From assembly GCA_001896555.1 (NCBI GenBank), contig MPOS01000055.1:40896-104895 (forward strand): a stretch of DNA of 64,000 nt, written 5' to 3'. Source of the stretch: Candidatus Phosphitivorax anaerolimi. Lineage in GTDB: Bacteria > Desulfobacterota > Desulfomonilia > UBA1062. The notes beneath the pieces were generated by a model, which had not been told where the DNA came from, made no database searches, and saw nothing but the letters and a program-made list of their open reading frames with translations. Both the position numbers and the translations under genes were made by a program. Positions 8,504 through 15,710 of the stretch are shown here, one piece after another. The number at the start of each line of letters is the position of its first letter. The first letter of the stretch is position 1.

Positions 8504-8574
8504 GGACTTATGTGGTACAATTGTTTTGGGTATTTTTTCCTCTGAGTTGATGCGATTGATCCGGAGGTGATGCA

Positions 8575-9579
8575 ATGGGTGATGGAAAGAAACGCGGCAT
8601 CACGCGCAGGACCCTGCTCAAGACAACCCTCACCGCCGCCGTGTCAGCCGGTCTGGGGTCATCGGGACACGCACGTACAGACTCAGGCGGCGCTGTGGCA
8701 ACCCTGATCGATATCAGCAGGTGCGACGGGTGCCCCGGCCGGGAAACCCCAGCCTGCATCCAGGCCTGCAGGGAGAAAAATCTCCAGCGCGTTCCCGAAC
8801 CTGTAGACCCTCTGCCCAAGGTGTTCCCCCGCGGAAAGACCGAAGACTTCTCTGACAGGAAGCACCTGACCGGCAGGCTCACTCCCTACAACTATCTCTT
8901 CATCCACAAGGCAGAGGTTGAGCACAACGGGAAAAGGTGGTCTCTCAACATCCCCAGGCGGTGCATGCACTGCGACAATCCGGCCTGCGCGACCATATGC
9001 CCCTTTGCAGCCAACCACAAGCACAAAACCGGGGCGGTGGTGATCGACAGCGAGATCTGCTTCGGCGGGGCCAAGTGCCGCACGGTCTGTCCCTGGAGCA
9101 TACCGCAGCGCCAGTCCGGGGTCGGCATCTACCTGCAGATCGCACCCACCCTGGCCGGCAACGGAGTCATGTTCAAGTGCGATTTGTGCCACGACAGGCT
9201 GCTCGAGGGGAAAAACCCGGTGTGCGTGGATGCATGCCCCACAAAGGCCATGCTCTCAGGCCCCCGGGATGGCATCCACGCCGAGGCCCTGAAACGGGCC
9301 GGCCAAATAGGAGGCTACCTCTACGGCAGCGAGGAAAACGGCGGCACCGCCACGCTCTATGTCTCGCCCGTGCCCTTCGAGAAGATCGACGCCGCCATCG
9401 AAAAGGGTCCCGGAAGGCCTCATATGGCCCCGGTCGAGCGGCGCATGGCAAAGACCGACAGCCTGGCCAACTCGGTGCTCCTGTCTCCGGCCATCGGCCT
9501 GACTGCCGGGGTTCTGGCCGTGGCATTCGCCTTGAAGGGCAGAAAGAACAGCGGTTCTGAAAAGGAGCAGAAGCCATGA
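8575..9579 (+). CDS. Tat-exported 4Fe-4S ferredoxin subunit (FdnH/HybA-like) with C-terminal membrane anchor
   Basis: A 334-residue protein. It starts with a twin-arginine signal (RRTLLK followed by an Ala-rich segment). Four cysteine motifs follow: CDGCPGRETPACIQAC, CMHCDNPACATICP, CFGGAKCRTVCP and CDLC...CVDACP. A C-terminal hydrophobic helix (about 298-320) and a basic end finish the protein. This is the layout of the electron-transfer beta subunit of membrane formate dehydrogenases and hydrogenases, facing the periplasm. In the third motif the second Cys of CxxC is Gly, so that centre may be a [3Fe-4S] cluster. No molybdenum or nickel catalytic subunit is nearby, so the partner enzyme is unknown. 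It is coupled by an ATGA overlap to the cytochrome b gene and follows the HesB-like selenoprotein; GGAGGTGA precedes the ATG. Confidence 0.9.
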   Translation: MGDGKKRGITRRTLLKTTLTAAVSAGLGSSGHARTDSGGAVATLIDISRCDGCPGRETPACIQACREKNLQRVPEPVDPLPKVFPRGKTEDFSDRKHLTGRLTPYNYLFIHKAEVEHNGKRWSLNIPRRCMHCDNPACATICPFAANHKHKTGAVVIDSEICFGGAKCRTVCPWSIPQRQSGVGIYLQIAPTLAGNGVMFKCDLCHDRLLEGKNPVCVDACPTKAMLSGPRDGIHAEALKRAGQIGGYLYGSEENGGTATLYVSPVPFEKIDAAIEKGPGRPHMAPVERRMAKTDSLANSVLLSPAIGLTAGVLAVAFALKGRKNSGSEKEQKP

Positions 9580-10457
9580 GCCCGAAGACCGGAAAAAAAC
9601 AGGACCTCATCCGCCGGCACGGCCTCGTCGAGGTCGCGGAGCACTGGGCCGTCGCCCTTTCCGGCCTCGCCCTGGTGATCACCGGCATCTTCGAGCTCCC
9701 GATTGCAGGACGCTACTACATCACCGACCTGCCCGGCATGAAATGGTCAGGAGACTTTATCGTTTCCCTTCAGATCCATTATGCGGCATCGGTGATCTTC
9801 ATTGCGGCGTCCCTTTTTCATGTCGTGTACCACGGGCTCCAGGGTCACACGGGCCTGCTTCCGAAAAAGGGCGATCTGAAGGCGTCCGTAAAGGTGCTCA
9901 AGAGTTTTCTGGGCCGGGGCGAAGAGCCGCTGTTTCACAAGTACCTGCCCGAACAGAGGCTCGCCTATGCGGGCATGGCCGTCATCATTGCAGGGCTTAT
10001 CATCTCCGGCCTGATCAAGACCTTTAAAAACGTCTACGCGCCCGATATGTCCTACACCCTGGTGATATGGGCGACCTGGGCCCACAACGTCTTCTTTGTC
10101 CTGTTCGTACTCGCCTTCATCGCGCACATGGCCGCCATCGTCATCAAGCCCAATCGTCCCCTGGTGCGCTCCATCTTCACGGGATACATCTCTCTGGACT
10201 ACGCAAAGGCACGCCATCCCCTGTGGCTGGAAGAGATCATGCCGCGCGCACAGACCGACCCTCTCCAAGGTGAAGGGGAAACCCCCATGCAGGAGGCTCC
10301 CGCGGAGGAGGTACCTGTGGAGGAGATGCCCGTTCAGGAAGATTCGGGCACATGCACGGCCTTAAGGGGCGTGCGCGATGCGCGGGAAGTACCGGACGCT
10401 GAATGCGAAGCCGAGGGAGACGATCAGGAGGACACCTCCTCTGACCGGAAGGTTTGA
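9576..10457 (+). CDS. Cytochrome b subunit (FdnI/HybB-like di-haem membrane protein) with acidic tail
   Basis: A 293-residue membrane protein with four transmembrane helices (about 25-45, 62-85, 128-147, 162-188). Histidines within or beside helices (QIHY, FHVVYH, WAH, AHMA) fit ligands of two b haems, as in the gamma subunits of formate dehydrogenase-N and Ni-Fe hydrogenases. It should pass electrons between the periplasmic ferredoxin subunit and the quinone pool. After the last helix comes an unusual tail of about 70 residues, rich in Glu and Pro (APAEEVPVEEMPVQED), with two Cys; such a tail is not part of the family core. The start overlaps the previous stop, indicating tight coupling. Confidence 0.88.
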   Translation: MSPKTGKKQDLIRRHGLVEVAEHWAVALSGLALVITGIFELPIAGRYYITDLPGMKWSGDFIVSLQIHYAASVIFIAASLFHVVYHGLQGHTGLLPKKGDLKASVKVLKSFLGRGEEPLFHKYLPEQRLAYAGMAVIIAGLIISGLIKTFKNVYAPDMSYTLVIWATWAHNVFFVLFVLAFIAHMAAIVIKPNRPLVRSIFTGYISLDYAKARHPLWLEEIMPRAQTDPLQGEGETPMQEAPAEEVPVEEMPVQEDSGTCTALRGVRDAREVPDAECEAEGDDQEDTSSDRKV

Positions 10458-10654
10458 AAAACATCCTAAAACCCAGGTCCTTGCCCTGAGAAAAAGCCAG
10501 CTCGCACAGTGTGCCTACCCGGCACGCGGCCCGCACTGTAAAGAGTCCCCGCCCGGCACGCAGGCCGGGGGAACAACACCCTATATCCCTTCCCCCAAGA
10601 CAGCAACCCCTGGTTGAAACCCGGGTCTGAGATGATATAAGATAGGTAACTGCC

Positions 10655-11143
10655 ATGAGAAAGGACGAATATCCCGTTACCCAGGCAGTGCGGTTTCTCA
10701 GGGCGAACGGCATCGACTTTGTTCCCCATCTGTATCCCTATGTGGAACATGGGGGCACCAGGCAGGCTGCCCTCACCATGAGCATTCCGGAGCACCGGGT
10801 GATCAAGACTCTGCTGATGGACATTGACGAAAAGCAGCCCGTCATCGTGCTCATGCACGGCGACCGCGAGGTCTCCACCAAGGCGCTCGCACGCCTGCTC
10901 GGCGTGAAGCGGGCGGGGCCCTGCGACGTGAAGAAGGCGCAGCGGTGCACCGGCTATCAGGTCGGGGGAATCAGCCCCTTCGGAACGCGGGAACGGCTCA
11001 GGGTCTTTGTGGAATCGTCGATTCTCGAGCTCGACAGAATCTTTATCAATGGGGGCAAACGGGGGTTCATGGTGGAGATGGATCCCCGGGACCTGGAAAA
11101 GGTCCTGAAGCCCGAGCGTGTGTCCGTGGCCACAGTGCCTTGA
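10655..11143 (+). CDS. ybaK: YbaK/EbsC-type aminoacyl-tRNA deacylase (probable Cys-tRNA(Pro) deacylase)
   Basis: A 162-residue single YbaK domain. Family marks are the N-terminal AVRFLRANGIDF segment, the HRVIKTLLM strand, the catalytic Lys region (DREVSTKALARLL), GYQVGGISPFG, and a Gly-rich FINGGKRGFMVEMDP end. YbaK proteins hydrolyse Cys mischarged onto tRNA-Pro, acting in trans with ProRS in the cytosol. A relaxed ProX-like specificity cannot be excluded from sequence. It stands alone between the cytochrome gene and the GH13 gene. Confidence 0.92.
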   Translation: MRKDEYPVTQAVRFLRANGIDFVPHLYPYVEHGGTRQAALTMSIPEHRVIKTLLMDIDEKQPVIVLMHGDREVSTKALARLLGVKRAGPCDVKKAQRCTGYQVGGISPFGTRERLRVFVESSILELDRIFINGGKRGFMVEMDPRDLEKVLKPERVSVATVP

Positions 11144-11228
11144 AAAAACGGCGGGCGGTGCGCCACCGGACCGCTGGCCGGGTTCCGGCTCCGGTGGAGC
11201 CTTCAGCAGGAAAGGCGGCTGATGTGTG

Positions 11229-12821
11229 ATGCAAAACGATTCAATCGACAGGGATGATCCCACGGCAGGTTCCAAACCCCTTTCCGGGACAGCCGGCAGG
11301 GGACGGGACCACGGACCGTCCCTCTGCGTACACGAGTGGACGGGGCGCGCAAGCCTGCACCTCCTTGAGGTGAACTCGTTTGCCTTCATGGACCGCATGC
11401 GGCGGAAATACGGCCCGGACCTGACCCTGGGAACCGTACCGCGCAGCGAGTGGGAAGAGATCGCCTCCCGCGGGTTCTCCCTTGTCTGGCTCATGGGGGT
11501 GTGGATGCGGAGCAATGCCTCCCGCAGGTGCGCCCTCACGCACGAAGGGCTGAGGCGTGCATACGGCGAAGCCCTTCCCGGCTGGAGTGAGGCCGACGTG
11601 GCAGGCTCTCCGTACGCTGTCGGCTCATATTGCATCGACCCCTATCTGGGCACCGATGAGGATCTGCTCCGGGCAAAGACCGTCATCAATGAGCTGGGCA
11701 TGGGCCTTATCCTGGACTTTGTGCCCAACCACCTGGCCGTGGATCATCCCTGGACAGAGAGCATGCCGGACTGCTTTGTCCAGGGGAGCAGAGAGGACAT
11801 GGAGAGCAACCCTGAGCTCTTTTTTCTCACCGAAAGGGGCCATGTCCTGGCCCACGGGCGGGACCCGCATTTTCCGCCGTGGAGCGATACCGCTCAGGTG
11901 AATCTTTTCTCGGCCCGGGCGCGGGAGGCGCTCGCCGGAGAGCTCCGGCGCATTGCGGAATATGCCGATGGGCTCCGGTGCGATATGGCCATGCTCGCGA
12001 TCAACGAGGTGTTTGCCGGCACCTGGGGGAAATACGTGCAGAATCAGCCCCCCTTAAAGACAGAGTTCTGGGAAGAGATCATCTCCCCGGTCAGGGCTAT
12101 GCACCCTGGTTTCGTCTTTATCGCCGAGGCCTACTGGGGGCTCGAGCAGCGGCTCCGGGACCTGGGCTTCGACTATTCTTACGACAAGACGCTCTATGAT
12201 CTCATACTCCACACCTCTCTTCCGGAGCTGAAACAGTATGTCCGGATCGAAGAGCGTGTACAGCGGCAATGTTTGCGCTTTATCGAGAACCATGACGAGC
12301 CGAGGGCCGTCTCCGCCTTCGGGAAAGAACGGTCGCTCGCCGCAGCCGCCATGACAGCCACCCTGCCCGGTCTCCATCTCTTTCACGAAGGCCAGATGGA
12401 GGGCTGCGCGGTCCGCACGCCGGTCCAGCTCTCAAGGAGGCTCGAAGAGCCCGGCGATCCGGATATGGTGCGGTTCTACGAGATACTACTGGCCTTCAGC
12501 TCGGAAGAACCCCTGGCGACGGGCGCCTTCAGGCCGCTCGATGCCAGGCCGGCATGGGAGGGGAACAGGAGCTCCGAGAGCCTGCTTGCCTGGCTGTGGC
12601 ACGGCGGGGAAAGACTCAAGCTCGTGTGCGTGAACTATTCGAGCCACACGGCACAGGGCAGGCTCCGGATACCCCCCGAACTCCTCACAGGGCAGCCCCT
12701 CGCCTTTCGTGACGCCCTGACCGGAGAAATCTACATCCGCACACTCGAAGAGGTGAACACGGTGGGGCTGTTTGTCGAACTCGGCCCCTGGATGGCGCAT
12801 CTCCTCGATCTCCTGGCCTGA
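11229..12821 (+). CDS. GH13 alpha-amylase-family glycosidase
   Basis: About 530 residues, with the (beta/alpha)8 signature regions in order: I DFVPNH (about 164), II GLRCDMAM with nucleophile Asp (about 248), III FIAEAYW with acid Glu (about 300), IV FIENHDEP with the transition-state Asp (about 356). A C-terminal beta domain ends the protein. All three catalytic acids are present, so it should be active on an alpha-glucan or small alpha-glucoside. The subfamily is not clear; the lack of signal peptide points to the cytosol, perhaps glycogen or trehalose turnover, given the trehalose operon 16 kb away. ATG 11229 directly follows an in-frame GTG at 11226; neither has a strong ribosome site, and the first 35 residues are low-complexity. 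Confidence 0.88.
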   Translation: MQNDSIDRDDPTAGSKPLSGTAGRGRDHGPSLCVHEWTGRASLHLLEVNSFAFMDRMRRKYGPDLTLGTVPRSEWEEIASRGFSLVWLMGVWMRSNASRRCALTHEGLRRAYGEALPGWSEADVAGSPYAVGSYCIDPYLGTDEDLLRAKTVINELGMGLILDFVPNHLAVDHPWTESMPDCFVQGSREDMESNPELFFLTERGHVLAHGRDPHFPPWSDTAQVNLFSARAREALAGELRRIAEYADGLRCDMAMLAINEVFAGTWGKYVQNQPPLKTEFWEEIISPVRAMHPGFVFIAEAYWGLEQRLRDLGFDYSYDKTLYDLILHTSLPELKQYVRIEERVQRQCLRFIENHDEPRAVSAFGKERSLAAAAMTATLPGLHLFHEGQMEGCAVRTPVQLSRRLEEPGDPDMVRFYEILLAFSSEEPLATGAFRPLDARPAWEGNRSSESLLAWLWHGGERLKLVCVNYSSHTAQGRLRIPPELLTGQPLAFRDALTGEIYIRTLEEVNTVGLFVELGPWMAHLLDLLA

Positions 12822-12974
12822 CCCGCCGGGTAGACAATAGGGCCTTAAGCATTACTATAAACTCAAGGCGATTTCGCTTGCGACCCGGAAACGGCCGGGA
12901 AAAGAGACCCTTCTCCTTGGCGCATTGCGCCCGGGCCTTGATCACCGGGGACGCAGCCGAACGGAGGTGTGCAT

Positions 12975-14627
12975 ATGCCGCAGATGATCGATGAGAAGAC
13001 CAGACGTGAGCTCCAGTCGATCCTGGCAAGGCTTGAGCAGCCGGTGAAGCTGGTCTTTTTCACCCAGGAAATGGCCTGTGAATCGTGCAGGCAGCAGGAT
13101 CAGCTTCTCCGTATTGTTGCAGGGCTGTCCGACAAGCTTACCCTTGAGGTCTACGACCTGGTGAAGGATTCGGGCAAGGCCAGGGAGTATGGGATCACCA
13201 AGGTGCCGGGCACCGCGGTCATCGGCGAAAAAGACTATGGCATCCGCTTCTACGGCGTCACCGCGGGATATGAATTCAGCTCGCTCGTAGAGGCGATCCT
13301 CATGGCATCCCGGGGATCGTCGGGTCTGGGGAAGGAGATCGAGGACATCCTCCTGCTCATCGACGTGCCGGTGCACCTCGAGGTCATGGTCACCCTCACC
13401 TGCCCCTACTGCCCCCATATGGTGCACCTCGCCCACCAGATGGCCGTGGCCAACGAGAACATCCGCGCCGACATGGTCGACGCCGCGGAGTTTCCCCAGC
13501 TCGTCCAGAGATACTTCGTGCAGGGGGTCCCCCGGACGATCATCAACGAAATACCTTCCTTCGAGGGTGCGCTCCCGGCATTCGATGCCATCATGGAGAT
13601 CCTGAAACTGGTCAAGCCCCACGTGTACGATCGCATCGACGCCAAGATGCGAGAGGCCAGGGGAGAGCGTTACGCCACAGAGGTCGACCCCGAAAGGGTG
13701 TATCAGTCCATCATCGTGGGCGCGGGTCCTGCCGCACTCTCGGCCGCCGTGTATGCCGCACGCAAGAATCTCGACCTCGCGATCATCGGCGAGAGGGTGG
13801 GCGGCCAGATCACCAATACCGCGAGCATCGACAACTGGCTGGGGGCCCCGGACATCAACGGTCAGGACCTGGCGCGTCAGTTCAGGGACCATGTGGAGCG
13901 CTATCCCATTGCAGAGTTGTTCGACGCGGCGGTGAGCTCCATCACCAAGGACGACGGCGTCTTCCATCTGAAGACCTCGAACGGGACCACCTTCAAGGCG
14001 CGCACGGTCATTTACTGTGCCGGCAAGGAATACCGCAGGCTCGGCGTGCCGGGCGAAAACCGGTTCATCGGCAAGGGCATCGCGTTCTGCGCCACATGCG
14101 ACGCCCCGATCTACCGGGACAAATCCGTTGCCGTGGTCGGCGGGGGCAACTCTGCCTTTTCCTCGGCGCGTGACCTCCTCCCCTTTGCCCGGGAGATTCA
14201 TATCATAAACATCCTCGACGATTTCCAGGCGGACCCGGTCCTCATCAACGAGGTGAAAAGCAACCGGCATGTGAGGCTTCACCCCGGGATGCATGTGGTG
14301 GAGTTCCTCGGCAGGGAAAAGCTCCAGGGGATCCGGGTGGCGTCGGTCGACGGCAGTGCCCGGTTCGATCTGCAGGTTGACGGGGTGTTCCTGGAGATCG
14401 GCCTGGAACCGAATTCCAATCCGCTCAAGAACCTCGTGACTCTCAATGAGAACGGCGAGGTCCCGGTGGGGCGCGATCAATCCACCGAAGTGCCGGGGCT
14501 CTTTGCAGCGGGCGATGTCACCGACGAACCGGTAAAGCAGATCGTGGTCGCTGCAGGGGCGGGGGCCAAGGCGGCGCTTGCCGCATATGACTATATTCTC
14601 AAGAACTCGATCTCGGTTTCCGCCTAG
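12975..14627 (+). CDS. Protein disulfide oxidoreductase-thioredoxin reductase fusion (AhpF/TrxB-like flavoprotein)
   Basis: 550 residues in two parts. Residues 1 to about 210 are two tandem thioredoxin/glutaredoxin folds: the first has CESC (FTQEMACESC), the second CPYC (TCPYCPH). Residues from about 235 onward form a class II thioredoxin-reductase flavoprotein: FAD motif VGAGPAALSAAVYAA, active-site CATC, NAD(P)H motif VVGGGNSAF and the FAD end motif LFAAGDV. The arrangement resembles AhpF, but both N-terminal folds keep a CxxC pair, as in archaeal-type PDO. The protein should carry electrons from NAD(P)H through FAD to its own disulfide domain and then to target proteins or peroxiredoxins. 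ATG 12975 is preceded by GGAGG seven bases upstream; the GTG at 12969 is too close to that site. Confidence 0.92.
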   Translation: MPQMIDEKTRRELQSILARLEQPVKLVFFTQEMACESCRQQDQLLRIVAGLSDKLTLEVYDLVKDSGKAREYGITKVPGTAVIGEKDYGIRFYGVTAGYEFSSLVEAILMASRGSSGLGKEIEDILLLIDVPVHLEVMVTLTCPYCPHMVHLAHQMAVANENIRADMVDAAEFPQLVQRYFVQGVPRTIINEIPSFEGALPAFDAIMEILKLVKPHVYDRIDAKMREARGERYATEVDPERVYQSIIVGAGPAALSAAVYAARKNLDLAIIGERVGGQITNTASIDNWLGAPDINGQDLARQFRDHVERYPIAELFDAAVSSITKDDGVFHLKTSNGTTFKARTVIYCAGKEYRRLGVPGENRFIGKGIAFCATCDAPIYRDKSVAVVGGGNSAFSSARDLLPFAREIHIINILDDFQADPVLINEVKSNRHVRLHPGMHVVEFLGREKLQGIRVASVDGSARFDLQVDGVFLEIGLEPNSNPLKNLVTLNENGEVPVGRDQSTEVPGLFAAGDVTDEPVKQIVVAAGAGAKAALAAYDYILKNSISVSA

Positions 14628-14666
14628 TAGTCCAGTGGCGGGGTTTGGCCCAAAGTCGGGATCATC

Positions 14667-14701
14667 ATGGGGGTCAGACCTGACCCCCATGACTGATTAC
14701 C
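14667..14701. repeat. REP-like palindrome, copy 2
   Basis: A perfect 11-bp inverted repeat, ATGGGGGTCAG/CTGACCCCCAT (14667-14677 and 14680-14690, two-base centre), followed by CCATGACTGATTACC (14687-14701), which also occurs at 745-759. It lies between the convergent thioredoxin-reductase fusion and the receiver/ATPase gene, where it could also limit read-through. Confidence 0.6.
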
Positions 14702-14736
14702 ATTGTAGTACCAGACGGTGTACTCCCTCCCCGGAA

Positions 14737-15663
14737 TCAGGGCAGCGAAGCCCCCTTGCCTGGCCGGAGGCCGTTGATCACCGCCCTGACCTTGTTCCCC
14801 CGCCCGAGATATTCCAGGCGGTCGAAGCTGTAGTTGCCGGCAATGGCGATGCCCCTGCCGTGCGAGTCGAACACACGGTCGGGGCGGATCTCCAGGTATG
14901 GTTCCCAGTCGAACCCCGGCCCCATGTCCTCGATGGTGAAGACAATCTCGTCTTCAGATTTTTCGTACCGGACGAATACCCTCTTGTCCTGGTTCTCTTC
15001 CAGGCGGCTGCGGCGGTTGACCTCTTCACGCCAGATGTTTTTGTGGATGAGCTCCGACTTCTCCTCATAGGTTATCCCCAGGTTGCCGTGCTCAAGGGCA
15101 TTGATGAGGAGCTCCCAGAGGCCCAGCACCGCCTTGTCGGGTTCGGGGCACAACTTTGAGAGGATCGCGGCCAGGTTGTCCACCTCTCTGAGGCTTTTCA
15201 GAGAGAAATCAGCCCGGACCATGAGGGATAACGCATGAGCCGTATTATTCGCCTCTTCTCGGAGTATCTTGTACTGATTGTGGTCATCGATCGCCGCCTT
15301 GACCACCGTGAGCAGCCGTTCCTTGCGGTAGGGCTTGGTGAGATAATAGAACGCCCCTGCCTGGATGCCTTTGAGGATCTCGGCCTCTTCGGTCATCGCG
15401 GTCTGGATGATGACGGGAATCCCCTTGAGCTCGTCGTGCTTCTTCATCCGCTTGAGCACTTCGAGGCCGTCGATGCCGGGCATCATCCTGTCAAGAAGCA
15501 CGGCATCGAAGGCATCCGGGGTTTTCTGCAGGAGATCCCATGCCTCTTCGCCGTTTACGGCTACCGAGATCCGATAGTCCTGCTGCTGGAGCATGTGGAC
15601 GATCATCTTGCTGTTGATGATCTCGTCATCCACCACGAGGACCGACGGCCGCTGATCATTCAT
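14737..15663 (-). CDS. Response regulator with C-terminal anti-sigma-factor-type ATPase domain
   Basis: About 308 residues from ATG 15663. The N-terminal receiver (about 5-125) has the DDE acidic pair, phospho-acceptor D in VLLDRMMPG and K in TKPYRKE. The C-terminal half (about 175-300) is an HATPase_c_2 domain of the RsbW/SpoIIAB kind: N box in LWELLINALEHGN, G1 DMGPGFD, G2-like SHGRGIAI. Such fusions act in partner-switching pathways, where phosphorylation of the receiver controls serine phosphorylation of an anti-anti-sigma protein. No STAS antagonist or PP2C phosphatase gene is adjacent, so the partner is unknown. A GTG at 15714 is in frame and overlaps the stop of the upstream acyl-CoA synthetase gene; the two genes are surely co-transcribed. 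Confidence 0.85.
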   Translation of the reverse strand: MNDQRPSVLVVDDEIINSKMIVHMLQQQDYRISVAVNGEEAWDLLQKTPDAFDAVLLDRMMPGIDGLEVLKRMKKHDELKGIPVIIQTAMTEEAEILKGIQAGAFYYLTKPYRKERLLTVVKAAIDDHNQYKILREEANNTAHALSLMVRADFSLKSLREVDNLAAILSKLCPEPDKAVLGLWELLINALEHGNLGITYEEKSELIHKNIWREEVNRRSRLEENQDKRVFVRYEKSEDEIVFTIEDMGPGFDWEPYLEIRPDRVFDSHGRGIAIAGNYSFDRLEYLGRGNKVRAVINGLRPGKGASLP

Positions 15664-15710
15664 CTCACGTACCTTGACATGTATTCTTCCGATCCTTTTC
15701 AAGGAGCAGG

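Noticed and set aside
10500..10575. GC-rich inverted repeats after the cytochrome b gene as a terminator
   Set aside because: CCCGGC/GCCGGG pairs at 10552-10569, but no T run follows and several alternative foldings exist, so I do not call it.
12942..14690. A 582-codon minus-strand open frame
   Set aside because: It is antisense to the disulfide oxidoreductase/thioredoxin reductase fusion, with His/Asp/Gly-rich sequence typical of reverse-strand shadows.
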